Origin: Jannaschia seosinensis
Lineage (GTDB): Bacteria > Pseudomonadota > Alphaproteobacteria > Rhodobacterales > Rhodobacteraceae
DNA: 38,398 nucleotides
Direction of reading: 5' to 3'
Assembly: GCF_001408515.1 (NCBI RefSeq)
Contig: NZ_CYPR01000161.1
Coordinates: 1-38,398 of the forward strand
Part shown: positions 17,140-25,097 of the stretch, in pieces
Position numbering within the stretch: the first letter of the stretch is position 1
Layout of the letters: the number at the start of each line of letters is the position of its first letter
Made by a program: the position numbers and the translations under genes
The notes under the pieces: generated by a model
The model's input: only the letters and a program-made list of their open reading frames with translations
Databases searched by the model: none
What the model was told of the DNA's origin: nothing

Positions 17140-17208
17140 ACCGGAACCGCGCCCCAAGCGACGGGTTGCCTCCCTAGCCTCACCGCAAACGACCACGAGG
17201 AGACTTCG

Positions 17209-17556
17209 ATGAGCCGCCAGAACTTTCAGGAAGATTGGGTTCCCTTCCGCGACGCGATCCTCAGCCGCTATCCCGAACTGACCGACGGCGATCTGGCCGA
17301 TGCCGACGGATCGACCGCAGAACTGGCCAGACGGATCGCCGAGCGGCAGGAGATTGACCCCGCCGAAGCACAGGAACGCCTGCACGAGTTTCTCGAAGGG
17401 CCGATGCCGGCCGACGCCTATGCTGATCCGACCCATGACAACGCCGCCGCGCAGGACAGCGGCCAATACGTCCCGGCGGGCGAGGATCCGCTGGCCGACG
17501 ACAATCGCTTCGGCGACGATCACAACGACGAAAACCCCGTCGGGCGGAACCGATGA
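17209..17556 (+). CDS. CsbD-like stress protein (probable)
   Basis: A 115-residue hydrophilic protein. The first about 65 residues match the spacing of the CsbD fold: a Trp near the start (EDWVPFRDAILSRYPELTDGDLADADG), then LARRIAERQEIDPAEAQERLHEFLEG. This corresponds to the family pattern W-x-x-(L/F) ... LTDxDL ... G ... I ... A ... F. CsbD proteins are stress-induced in many bacteria, with no known activity. The C-terminal half is acidic, Asp/Asn-rich and probably disordered. GAGGAG lies before the ATG. The stop overlaps the next gene by four bases. Confidence 0.75.
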   Translation: MSRQNFQEDWVPFRDAILSRYPELTDGDLADADGSTAELARRIAERQEIDPAEAQERLHEFLEGPMPADAYADPTHDNAAAQDSGQYVPAGEDPLADDNRFGDDHNDENPVGRNR

Positions 17557-17954
17557 AGGCGCTCCTCGCGGCCGTCGCGCTGACGCTCGCCTCGCCGGCT
17601 TCGGCCGACGGGGTTCTCGGGTTCGAGTACGACCCGGCCTATGCGTGGCTCTATGCGCCCGACACGACCGAACTCGGCGACGGGCGCGTGCGGATGGTCT
17701 TCGGCGACGGCCGTGCCGCGCTCCTGACACCGAACCAGTTCTGGTACTACGAGCAGATCTACAAGGAGGTCCTGGCGCAGCTTTCCTTCCGCATGCCGGT
17801 CCAGCAGGCCGTTCCGCGTGCGCAGCATGCAGCCCTCACGGCAATGGTCCGCGCCCACCCGACCCTCCGGGTGCAGGGTGCCGACATGGAGCCACTTACG
17901 GTGCCGCGCCTGCTGCCCCGCATCCCCGGCGTGACCGTCAGGCCAGGCTCGTAA
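17553..17954 (+). CDS. Secreted protein of unknown function
   Basis: A 133-residue protein with a clear signal peptide (KALLAAVALTLASPASA, cleaved near residue 19), then an aromatic-rich mature part (FEYDPAYAWLYAP, FWYYEQIYKEVLAQ). I recognise no family. It is translationally coupled to the CsbD-like gene by an ATGA overlap. Its last 17 bases overlap the convergent XRE-cupin gene. It is probably periplasmic. Confidence 0.75.
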   Translation: MKALLAAVALTLASPASADGVLGFEYDPAYAWLYAPDTTELGDGRVRMVFGDGRAALLTPNQFWYYEQIYKEVLAQLSFRMPVQQAVPRAQHAALTAMVRAHPTLRVQGADMEPLTVPRLLPRIPGVTVRPGS

Positions 17955-18564
17955 CCCACAGGATCGTCGCGTCCTCGGGCGAGGTGCTGACGACGTTGTG
18001 CCCCATCGACGCGTCGTAATAGGCGCTGTCGCCCCGGCGCATCTCGATGGGTTCGTAGAACTCCGTAAACAGCCGAATCGTACCCGTCAGGACCAGCAGG
18101 AACTCCTCTCCGTCGTGGCGCACCCAACCGTCGAACTCGTCGAAACTGCGTGCCCGGATGCGCGCGCGGTACGGCAGCATCGCCTTTTTCGACAACGCAC
18201 CGGCCAGCAATTCGTGCTCGTAAGTTGTGGTGACCTGCTGCTGCCCCTCGCCCGCACGCGTCACGTCGCGCCGGCCCGTGACCTGCGGCGACTTGGGCGG
18301 CGTGAAAAGCTGCGGCACCCCGATTTCCAGCCCCGTCGCCAGTTTGCGCAGCGCGTCGAATGTCGGCGACATCTGGCCGTTCTCGATCTTGGACAGGGTG
18401 GACCGGGCGAGACCCGCGCGCCGCGCCGCCTCCTCCAGCGTCCAACCCTGTGCCTTGCGCAAGCCACGCACCCGCACGCCGAGGTCCAGCGGTTCGGCCT
18501 GCACCTCTGCCCCGTTTCCGCGGGCAAGCTGGATCAGGCTCGGTCGATTTTCTTCATGGTCCAT
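17938..18564 (-). CDS. XRE-family transcriptional regulator with cupin domain
   Basis: A 208-residue regulator: helix-turn-helix of the Xre/Cro type (about 27-85, LGVRVRGLRKAQGWTLEEAARRAGLARSTLSKIENGQMSP) followed by a cupin (about 125-205, with VRHDGEEFLLVLTGTIRL and RRGDSAYYDASMGHNVVS). Proteins of this plan (PuuR/SutR-like) usually repress catabolic genes and sense a small ligand in the cupin. It reads toward the convergent secreted-protein gene and overlaps it by 17 bases. DUF1330 lies just upstream on the same strand, so both may be transcribed from the preT side. The nearby dyad at 18899-18917 is a candidate operator, by position only. Confidence 0.92.
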   Translation of the reverse strand: MDHEENRPSLIQLARGNGAEVQAEPLDLGVRVRGLRKAQGWTLEEAARRAGLARSTLSKIENGQMSPTFDALRKLATGLEIGVPQLFTPPKSPQVTGRRDVTRAGEGQQQVTTTYEHELLAGALSKKAMLPYRARIRARSFDEFDGWVRHDGEEFLLVLTGTIRLFTEFYEPIEMRRGDSAYYDASMGHNVVSTSPEDATILWVTSLA

Positions 18565-18585
18565 GCGCGCTTCTAGGCGCGGCGG

Positions 18586-18873
18586 TCACACCCCTTCAAG
18601 CAACATGATCTGCGCATCCCCCGCACCGATCCGGTGTTCGCGCGCCGCCTGATACTCCGCACTGTCATAGCAGGCACGGGCGGCTTCCATGCTGTCGAAC
18701 TCGATGATGACATTGCGCGGGCGGCTCTCCCCCTCCAGTCCGACGACTTCTCCGCCGCGGGCCAGAACCCGCGCGCCGTGCTTCTCGAACGCCTCCGTCG
18801 CGCCCTTGGCATAGAGCGCGTAGGGGTCGGGGTCGGTCACGGTGACATGGGCGATCCAGTAGGCTTTCGGCAT
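18586..18873 (-). CDS. DUF1330 family protein
   Basis: A 95-residue ferredoxin-like-fold protein of the DUF1330 family (dimeric alpha-beta barrel), beginning MPKAYWIAHVTVTDPDPYALY and ending GDAQIMLLEGV. The conserved block EGESRPRNVIIEFDSMEAARACYDSAEYQAAREHR is typical. Members are small cytoplasmic proteins of unproven function, often near catabolic genes. GGATGAG lies shortly before the ATG at 18873; 29 extra upstream codons are rejected as they run through the intergenic dyad. The gene is divergent from preT and precedes the XRE-cupin regulator in the same direction. Confidence 0.9.
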   Translation of the reverse strand: MPKAYWIAHVTVTDPDPYALYAKGATEAFEKHGARVLARGGEVVGLEGESRPRNVIIEFDSMEAARACYDSAEYQAAREHRIGAGDAQIMLLEGV

Positions 18874-18898
18874 GTTCTCATCCTGCACAAATTTTACC

Positions 18899-18917
18899 AG
18901 TTGATAAAAAATCAACT
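18899..18917. promoter_or_regulatory. Candidate operator, perfect inverted repeat
   Basis: AGTTGAT-AAAAA-ATCAACT is a perfect 7-bp inverted repeat with a 5-base centre, in the 85-bp gap between divergent DUF1330 and preT. An overlapping looser dyad, TTTACCAGTTGATAAA, is also present. Position favours an operator for the pyrimidine genes or for the adjacent XRE-cupin regulator. It resembles an FnrL box but the spacing is one base too long. Confidence 0.5.
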
Positions 18918-18958
18918 CGTGGCACTCTGTCGAGGCCAAATATGAGCCGGAGAACGAC

Positions 18959-20290
18959 ATGACCGACGCGATGCGACTTGACGGGATCCGAGCCGGGCGC
19001 CTGGGTCCGGAGGATCTGGCACGGAACTTCGGCGACCTGCATCCCGCCCTCGACCGCCACGAGGCGACGGTTGCGGCCGACCGCTGCTACTTCTGCCACG
19101 ACGCGCCCTGCATCACCGCCTGCCCGACCGACATCGATATCCCGCTCTTCATTCGCCAGATTCAGGCGGGCCAGCCGGAGAGCGCCGCGAAGACGATCTT
19201 TGACCAGAACATCCTGGGCGGCATGTGCGCCCGCGTCTGCCCGACCGAGACGCTGTGCGAGGAGGCCTGCGTCCGTGAGAAGGCCGAAGGCAAGCCCGTC
19301 CAGATCGGCAGCCTTCAACGCTATGCCACCGACAGCATGATGGCGGCGGGCGAACATCCCTACTCACGCGCCGCCCCGACCGGAAAGCACGTCGCGGTCG
19401 TCGGCGCGGGCCCGGCGGGACTGGCCTGTGCGCACCGGCTGGCCATGCAGGGACACGACGTCACCATCTACGACGCCCGGCCGAAGCCCGGCGGTCTGAA
19501 CGAATACGGCATCGCCCAATACAAGACCCCGGGCGGGTTCGCGCAGGCCGAGGTGGATTGGCTCTTGAAGATCGGCGGCATCACGGTCGAGACCGGGCGC
19601 GCCATCGGCGACGGCCTGACGCTGGAGGGGCTGCGCGCCGATCACGACGCGGTGTTCCTCGGTATCGGCCTCGGCGGCGTGGGCAAGCTGGGGATGGAGG
19701 GCGAGAGTCTGGCCGGCACCGACAACGCCGTCGATTTCATCGCCGCCCTGCGGCAGCACGCCGACCTGACGCAGCTTCCCATCGGGCGGCACGTCGTGGT
19801 GATCGGTGGCGGCATGACGGCCGTCGATGCCGCCGTGCAATCCAAGCTGCTCGGTGCCGAGAGCGTGACGATCGCCTACCGGCGCGACCGCGAGAAGATG
19901 CCCGCCAGCCGGTTCGAGCAGGATCTGGCCGCCTCCCACGGCGTCCGCCTCCTCTTCAGCGTGGTGCCGCATGCGCTGCATGGCGGCGACCGGCTGCGCG
20001 AGGTCGAGCTGGCCTATGTCGGCCCGGACATGTCCCCCACCGGCGAAACGTTCCGCCTGCCCGCCGATCAGCTTTTCCGCGCGATCGGTCAGAAACTCGT
20101 CGCCGTCGAGGGGCTGGAGGTCGAGCATGGCAAGATTTCCGTCACCGGTTCCGGCCGCACGTCGCTCTCCGGTGTCTGGGCGGGGGGCGATTGCGCGGCG
20201 GGGGGCGAGGATCTGACCGTGACCGCCGTGGCGGAAGGACGCGATGCCGCAATGGACATTCATGCGAGTCTGACCCAAGGTCAGATATGA
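18959..20290 (+). CDS. preT: NAD-dependent dihydropyrimidine dehydrogenase, subunit PreT
   Basis: A 443-residue flavoprotein subunit that takes electrons from NAD(P)H and passes them to PreA for reduction of uracil or thymine. The N-terminal domain (about 20-130) has two 4Fe-4S cysteine sets: Cys43, 46, 51, 55 (CYFCHDAPCITAC) and Cys90, 94, 100, 104 (CARVCPTETLCEEAC). A FAD-binding Rossmann motif follows at about 147-156 (VVGAGPAGLA) and an NAD(P)-binding motif at about 280-290 (VVIGGGMTAVDAA). It matches E. coli PreT and the GltD-like family. GGAG lies 6 bases before the ATG. Its stop overlaps the next gene by four bases. The operon appears to be preT, an unknown gene, a DNA glycosylase gene and preA. 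Confidence 0.95.
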   Translation: MTDAMRLDGIRAGRLGPEDLARNFGDLHPALDRHEATVAADRCYFCHDAPCITACPTDIDIPLFIRQIQAGQPESAAKTIFDQNILGGMCARVCPTETLCEEACVREKAEGKPVQIGSLQRYATDSMMAAGEHPYSRAAPTGKHVAVVGAGPAGLACAHRLAMQGHDVTIYDARPKPGGLNEYGIAQYKTPGGFAQAEVDWLLKIGGITVETGRAIGDGLTLEGLRADHDAVFLGIGLGGVGKLGMEGESLAGTDNAVDFIAALRQHADLTQLPIGRHVVVIGGGMTAVDAAVQSKLLGAESVTIAYRRDREKMPASRFEQDLAASHGVRLLFSVVPHALHGGDRLREVELAYVGPDMSPTGETFRLPADQLFRAIGQKLVAVEGLEVEHGKISVTGSGRTSLSGVWAGGDCAAGGEDLTVTAVAEGRDAAMDIHASLTQGQI

Positions 20291-20820
20291 AAAAATCCAA
20301 AACTCCCGCCAAACCCGTCCGTGCCGCTTCGACCGAGAAGGAGATCGCGGCCCGCGATGCCGCCGCGCTCGCCCGCATCGAGGCGATGGACGACCCGGAC
20401 AAGCTTCGGAACCTGATGGCGAATGCCGAACGGATGGGTGTGATGCCGGTCCGGAACGCGGCATTCCGGCGGCTGGCGCTGATCCAGACACCGGGCGATC
20501 CGGGGAGTGTCGCGCACGAATTCTGGCAGACGATCCACGCCTTCGAGCAGCTTTTGCGGGAAGAGCGCGGGAAGGCCGTCCGTCTGACGCGTATTCGCCA
20601 GAAGATCGCGCGGGTCGGCGAAGTCCGGGCCTTGGCCGATTTCGCCAGTGCGACGGAGGAGACGCAGGGCTTCGAGACGCTCATGGCCCGCGACCTGCCG
20701 GAAATGACCGGCGAAGCGATCATCCTGCGCCACCCCGACGATTTCGATGCGCCCACCTGCGATGCGGCACGGGCGCGGCTGGAAAGCGCGGGCTTCGACC
20801 CGGCGACACTGGTCGCGTGA
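20287..20820 (+). CDS. Conserved protein of unknown function, coupled to preT
   Basis: A 177-residue soluble, mostly helical protein starting in the preT stop (ATGA). After a basic N-terminal stretch (KKSKTPAKPVRAAS), residues about 25-175 form one domain: EAMDDPDKLRNLMANAERMGV, FRRLALIQ, EFWQTIHAFEQLLREERGKAVRLTRIRQKIARVGE, then GFETLMARDLPEMTGEAIILRHPDDF. I recognise no named family. The Arg/Lys-rich helix pair could contact nucleic acid, but this is a guess. Its position between preT and a DNA glycosylase gene, with overlap, says it is made together with pyrimidine catabolism. Confidence 0.8.
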   Translation: MKKSKTPAKPVRAASTEKEIAARDAAALARIEAMDDPDKLRNLMANAERMGVMPVRNAAFRRLALIQTPGDPGSVAHEFWQTIHAFEQLLREERGKAVRLTRIRQKIARVGEVRALADFASATEETQGFETLMARDLPEMTGEAIILRHPDDFDAPTCDAARARLESAGFDPATLVA

Positions 20821-20891
20821 CTTCGGGCGCGCCCTTAGAATGCAGCGCGACGCGGCGTGATCCGCCGCGGCGCGGCATCTGAGGGGGTCCG

Positions 20892-21683
20892 ATGCCGGAA
20901 TTGCCCGAAGTCGAAGCGTACCGCCGCCGGATCGAACAGGGCGCGTGTCATCGTACCATCGCCGCCGTGGAACGCGGCGACGACACCAGCCATGTCGATC
21001 TGCCGGGGCCAAAGGACCGCGCCCGGCTCGACGGGCACCAGTTCACCAAGGCGCGGCGGCATGGAAAGCTCCTGTTCGCGGGCTCCGCCTCCGGGCCTTG
21101 GGTGGCGCTCCATATGGGTATGGCCGGATCGGTCCGTGTCTACGATGCGGACGACGGAACCCCGGATTACGCGCGCCTGATCGTGACTTTCGAGGGGGAC
21201 AGACGCATGGCCTTCCGCGACCCGCGCAAGTTCGGCTGGGTCAAGGTGATCGACGATCCCGACGCGGAAATCGCATCCCACGAACTTGGCCCCGACGTCC
21301 TGGAGGTCGATGCGGAGACGTTCGCCGACCGTCTCGGATCGGGGCACGGCGCGGTGAAGTCGGCGCTGACCGATCAGGCGCGCCTTGCGGGCATGGGCAA
21401 CCTCTGGGCCGACGAGACGCTCTATCAGGTTGGCATCCATCCTGCCGCGAAGGTGTGCGATTTGAGCGCGGATGACATTCGCGCCCTTTACCGGACGGCC
21501 CGCCGCATCCTGTCGGCCGTATGCGACGCCGACGCCGATTACGCCGCCCTGCCCGTTGCATGGCTCATCCATCATCGCGAGGCGGGCGCGGCCTGCACCC
21601 GCTGCGACGGCACAATCACGTCCCGGAAGATCGGCGGCCGCACGTCGTTCTTCTGCCCTGAACATCAACCGAAGCCGAGCTGA
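20892..21683 (+). CDS. Fpg/Nei-family DNA glycosylase
   Basis: A 263-residue DNA repair glycosylase of the MutM/Nei family, which excises oxidised bases and nicks the abasic site. The catalytic N-terminus PELPE is present (Pro2, Glu3), as is the conserved Lys in RRHGKLL (about 58). The helix-two-turn-helix reads GMGNLWADETLYQVGIHP, and a C-terminal zinc finger is CTRC-x16-CPEH, where the fourth ligand is His instead of Cys. Whether it prefers purine (Fpg) or pyrimidine (Nei) damage cannot be read from sequence. It lies between the preT-coupled gene and preA. GGGGGTCCG precedes the ATG. The general Fpg of this organism may be elsewhere. Confidence 0.9.
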   Translation: MPELPEVEAYRRRIEQGACHRTIAAVERGDDTSHVDLPGPKDRARLDGHQFTKARRHGKLLFAGSASGPWVALHMGMAGSVRVYDADDGTPDYARLIVTFEGDRRMAFRDPRKFGWVKVIDDPDAEIASHELGPDVLEVDAETFADRLGSGHGAVKSALTDQARLAGMGNLWADETLYQVGIHPAAKVCDLSADDIRALYRTARRILSAVCDADADYAALPVAWLIHHREAGAACTRCDGTITSRKIGGRTSFFCPEHQPKPS

Positions 21684-21705
21684 TCCCTAGCCGAGGAGAC
21701 ATCCC

Positions 21706-23007
21706 ATGGCCGACCTCACGACCAACTTCGTAGGCATCAAGTCCCCGAACCCGTTCTGGCTCGCCTCCGCGCCGCCGACGGACAAGGAATACAACGTCCG
21801 CCGCGCCTTCGACGCGGGCTGGGGAGGCGTCGTGTGGAAGACGCTGGGCGCCGAGGGCCCGCCCGTCGTCAACGTGAACGGCCCGCGCTACGGCGCGATC
21901 TACGGTGCGGACCGGCGGCTCCTCGGCCTCAACAACATCGAATTGATCACCGACCGCCCGCTGGAGGTGAACCTGCGCGAGATGAAGGTGGTGAAGCGCG
22001 ACTATCCCGATCGCGCGTTGATCGCCTCGATCATGGTTCCCTGCGAGGAGGAGGCCTGGCGCGCCATCCTGCCCCGCGTGGAGGATACCGGCGCCGATGG
22101 GATCGAGCTGAACTTCGGCTGCCCGCACGGCATGTCGGAGCGCGGCATGGGCTCCGCCGTCGGTCAGGTGCCGGAATACATCGAAATGGTCGCCCGGTGG
22201 TGCAAGCAATATACCCGCATGCCCGTCATCGTGAAGCTGACCCCCAACATCACCGACATCCGTAAGCCCGCACAGGCCGCGCGCCGCGGCGGGGCGGATG
22301 CGGTGTCGCTCATCAACACGATCAACTCGATCACCAATGTCGATCTCGACCTCTTCGCGCCCGAGCCCACCATCGACGGCAAGGGCAGCCATGGCGGCTA
22401 TTGCGGCCCGGCTGTCAAGCCGATCGCCCTGTCAATGGTGTCCGAGATCGCCCGCGATCCCGAGACGCGCGGCCTGCCGATCAGCGGTATCGGCGGCGTC
22501 ACCACCTGGCGCGACGCGGCGGAGTTCATGGCCCTTGGCGCGGGATCGGTACAGGTCTGCACGGCGGCGATGACCTACGGCTTCGGGATCATCAAGGAGA
22601 TGACCGCCGGCCTGTCGCGCTATCTGGACGAGAAGGGCATGACCATGGACGACCTCGTCGGCCGGGCCGTGCCGAACGTCACTGACTGGAAGCACCTCAA
22701 CCTCAACTACGTCACCAAGGCGCGGATCGATCAGGATCTCTGCATCTCCTGCGGACGCTGCTTCGCCGCCTGCGAGGACACCTCGCATCAGGCCATCGGC
22801 ATGTCGGAGGACCGGACCTTCACGGTGATCGACGAGGAATGCGTGGCCTGCAATCTCTGCGTCGATGTCTGCCCGGTCGAGGGCTGCATCGACATGGTGG
22901 AGCTTGAACCCGGCACGACCGACCCCCGCACGGGCAAGGTCGTGGAGGCGAAGCCCGCAGACTGGACGACACATCCGAACAACCCGGCGGCGGTCGCGGC
23001 GGAATGA
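21706..23007 (+). CDS. preA: NAD-dependent dihydropyrimidine dehydrogenase, subunit PreA
   Basis: A 433-residue catalytic subunit that reduces uracil/thymine to the 5,6-dihydro form. The N-terminal about 325 residues are a dihydroorotate-dehydrogenase-type FMN barrel (NFGCPHGMSERGMGSAVGQ at 136-154, GKGSHGGYCGPAVKPIAL, PISGIGGV). The C-terminus is a two-cluster ferredoxin domain with Cys346, 349, 352, 356 and Cys379, 382, 385, 389. The residue matching the active-site Cys of mammalian DPD (MGxxCGQ) is Val152; E. coli PreA, as I remember it, also has Val there. GAGGAG precedes the ATG. It is the last gene before the divergent rutR side, and it acts with PreT. Confidence 0.96.
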   Translation: MADLTTNFVGIKSPNPFWLASAPPTDKEYNVRRAFDAGWGGVVWKTLGAEGPPVVNVNGPRYGAIYGADRRLLGLNNIELITDRPLEVNLREMKVVKRDYPDRALIASIMVPCEEEAWRAILPRVEDTGADGIELNFGCPHGMSERGMGSAVGQVPEYIEMVARWCKQYTRMPVIVKLTPNITDIRKPAQAARRGGADAVSLINTINSITNVDLDLFAPEPTIDGKGSHGGYCGPAVKPIALSMVSEIARDPETRGLPISGIGGVTTWRDAAEFMALGAGSVQVCTAAMTYGFGIIKEMTAGLSRYLDEKGMTMDDLVGRAVPNVTDWKHLNLNYVTKARIDQDLCISCGRCFAACEDTSHQAIGMSEDRTFTVIDEECVACNLCVDVCPVEGCIDMVELEPGTTDPRTGKVVEAKPADWTTHPNNPAAVAAE

Positions 23008-23043
23008 TCGGGCGGGGGCGCGCATCGACGCGTCCCCTTCATC

Positions 23044-23685
23044 TCAGGGACGATCCTGGGGCGCCGGGGGCGCGTCCGGCTTCAGCACCCGCCGGAAATG
23101 CCGCTCCAGTTCCGCCTCCGCCTCGGCCCACGGATCGCGGGCGCGGCCGAGAACGGCGCGGACCTGAACCTCGAAATCGGCATAATGCTGCGTCAGGGCC
23201 CAGATCGAGAAGATCAGGTGATGCGGATCCGATCTCGCCAGACATCCGGCATCCATCCAGCGCGCGATCACCGACGCCCGTGCATCGACCAATTCCCGCA
23301 GATCGACCGACAGCATCTCTCCCATCTCCGGCGCACCGCGCAGGATTTCGCCCGCGAAGAGCCGGCTCTCCCGGGGGAAGTCGCGCGCGAGGAGCAGCTT
23401 TCGGCGGATATAGGCCAGCATTTCCGTGAGCGGATCGCCCGAAGGATCGAGCGCGCGCAACGGGTCGAGCCACATGTCCAGCAGCCCGCCCAGAAGCGCC
23501 ACGTAAATCGCCTCCTTCGTCGGAAAGTAATAAAGCAGGTTCGGCTTCGAGAGCCCCGCGGCGCGCGCGATGCCGTCGACCGTGGCGCCACGAAACCCTT
23601 CGGCGGCGAACACGTCCAGCCCGGCCTCGAGGATGCGCGCGCGCCGCTCCACCTGGATGCGGGTCGCGCTCTCGCCGTTCGTCAT
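23044..23685 (-). CDS. rutR: RutR-like TetR-family regulator
   Basis: A 213-residue TetR-family protein with the RutR signature throughout. Helix-turn-helix: ILEAGLDVFAAEGFRGATVDGIARAAGLSKPNLLYYFPTKEAIYVALL. The ligand domain has WLDPLRAL, LLLARDFPRESRLFAGEILRGAPEM and DPHHLIFSIWALTQHYADFEVQV, which matches E. coli RutR in detail. E. coli RutR binds uracil/thymine and releases DNA when ligand is present. The ATG at 23685 follows GAGGAACGTGC and is preferred to an upstream one. It is divergent from the amidohydrolase with a near-consensus RutR box at 23799-23816, so it probably represses that operon and itself until pyrimidine appears. Confidence 0.93.
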   Translation of the reverse strand: MTNGESATRIQVERRARILEAGLDVFAAEGFRGATVDGIARAAGLSKPNLLYYFPTKEAIYVALLGGLLDMWLDPLRALDPSGDPLTEMLAYIRRKLLLARDFPRESRLFAGEILRGAPEMGEMLSVDLRELVDARASVIARWMDAGCLARSDPHHLIFSIWALTQHYADFEVQVRAVLGRARDPWAEAEAELERHFRRVLKPDAPPAPQDRP

Positions 23686-23798
23686 GCACGTTCCTCGGGC
23701 AATCCCCGTGCCGCGTGACGCGCATTCGGGCATCTTCCGTTCCGCGTCATTATGGCTCGAGCGACAGTTGACTGACTTCCGGCCCGTGATAGCGTCAC

Positions 23799-23816
23799 TT
23801 TGACCAGACGGTCAAA
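23799..23816. promoter_or_regulatory. RutR-type operator
   Basis: TTTGACCAGACGGTCAAA is a perfect 7-bp inverted repeat with a 4-base centre. Compared with the E. coli RutR consensus TTGACCAnnTGGTCAA, 13 of 14 defined bases agree. It lies 27 bp upstream of the amidohydrolase ATG and 113 bp upstream of rutR, between the divergent genes, as expected for a shared repressor site. Confidence 0.88.
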
Positions 23817-23843
23817 TCCAGAGAACCGGTCGAGGGGACAGAC

Positions 23844-25097
23844 ATGGCAGCCGCAGGACAGAATCTTCGCATCGACGGCGACCGCCTTTGGGACAGCCTT
23901 ATGGAGATGGCGAAGATCGGCCCCGGCGTGGCGGGCGGCAACAATCGCCAGACCTTGACCGATGCCGATGCCGAAGGCCGCGCGCTGTTTCAATCCTGGT
24001 GCGAGGCGGCGGGCTGCACGATGGGCGTCGACAAGCTGGGCACCATGTTCGCCACGCGACCGGGAACCGAGGACCTGCCGGCGGTCTATGTCGGCTCTCA
24101 CCTCGACACCCAGCCGACCGGCGGCAAGTATGACGGCGTCCTCGGCGTGCTGGGGGGGCTGGAACTGGTCCGGACGCTCAACGACCTCAACATCAAGACG
24201 AAGCACCCGATCGTCGTGACGAACTGGACGAACGAGGAGGGCACCCGTTTCGCCCCGGCGATGCTGGCCTCGGGCGTGTTCGCCGGCATGCACGATCAGG
24301 ACTGGGCCGAGGACAAGACGGATGCCGAGGGAAAGCGCTTCGGCGACGAACTCGACCGCATCGGCTGGCGCGGAGAAGAGGAGGTCGGCGCACGCCGCGA
24401 CGACATTCGCGCCTTCTTTGAGCTGCATATCGAACAGGGCCCGATCCTCGAGGCGGAGGAGAAACAGATCGGTGTCGTCACCCACGGCCAAGGGCTCTGG
24501 TGGCTTGAGGTCACGCTCACCGGAAAGGACGCCCATACGGGCTCCACCCCCATGCACATGCGGGTGAATGCCGGTCTCGGCATGGCGCGGATCACCGAAC
24601 TCGCCCACCAGATCGCCATGGACCATCAGCCGAACGCCGTCGGCGCGGTGGGTCAGGCCAATGTCTATCCCAACTCCCGCAACGTGATCCCCGGCAAGGC
24701 CGTCTTCACCATCGATTTCCGGTCGCCCGACCAGGGCAAGCTCGACGCGATGAAGGCGCGACTGGAGGCGGAGGCGCCGAAAATCGCCGCGGATCTGGGC
24801 CTCGGCATCGAAATCGAATCGGCGGGACATTTCGATCCCGTGACCTTCGATGCGGATTGCGTCGCCGCCGTGCGCGATGCGGCGGAGCGGCTGGGCTACA
24901 GCCACATGGACATCGTCTCCGGCGCCGGCCACGATGCCTGCTGGATCAACCGCATCGCACCGACCGCGATGATCATGTGCCCCTGCGTCGACGGCCTGTC
25001 GCATAACGAGGCCGAGGAAATCACCAAGGACTGGGCGCGCGCGGCGACGGATGTGCTTCTCCATGCGGTGGTCGAAACGGCGGAGGTCGCGTCGTGA
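23844..25097 (+). CDS. N-carbamoyl-beta-alanine amidohydrolase (beta-ureidopropionase type, M20 family)
   Basis: A 417-residue Zn-dependent hydrolase of the AmaB/HyuC/PydC type that cleaves N-carbamoyl amino acids, releasing CO2 and ammonia. In this setting the substrate is N-carbamoyl-beta-alanine, or the 2-methyl form from thymine. Metal ligands can be placed by family pattern: His86 (GSHLDTQ), Asp97, Glu132 (NEEGTRF), His195 and His387 (GLSHNEAE). The dimerisation part includes GKDAHTGSTPMHMR. Length matches the family. The start is the ATG after GAGGGGAC. It is the last catabolic step, after HydA. Its stop overlaps the lipoprotein gene (GTGA). The RutR box upstream suggests pyrimidine induction. 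Confidence 0.93.
   Translation: MAAAGQNLRIDGDRLWDSLMEMAKIGPGVAGGNNRQTLTDADAEGRALFQSWCEAAGCTMGVDKLGTMFATRPGTEDLPAVYVGSHLDTQPTGGKYDGVLGVLGGLELVRTLNDLNIKTKHPIVVTNWTNEEGTRFAPAMLASGVFAGMHDQDWAEDKTDAEGKRFGDELDRIGWRGEEEVGARRDDIRAFFELHIEQGPILEAEEKQIGVVTHGQGLWWLEVTLTGKDAHTGSTPMHMRVNAGLGMARITELAHQIAMDHQPNAVGAVGQANVYPNSRNVIPGKAVFTIDFRSPDQGKLDAMKARLEAEAPKIAADLGLGIEIESAGHFDPVTFDADCVAAVRDAAERLGYSHMDIVSGAGHDACWINRIAPTAMIMCPCVDGLSHNEAEEITKDWARAATDVLLHAVVETAEVAS

Noticed and set aside
18899-18917. FnrL/FNR box reading TTGAT-N5-ATCAA
   Set aside because: The FNR consensus has four central bases, here five; treated as a general dyad instead.
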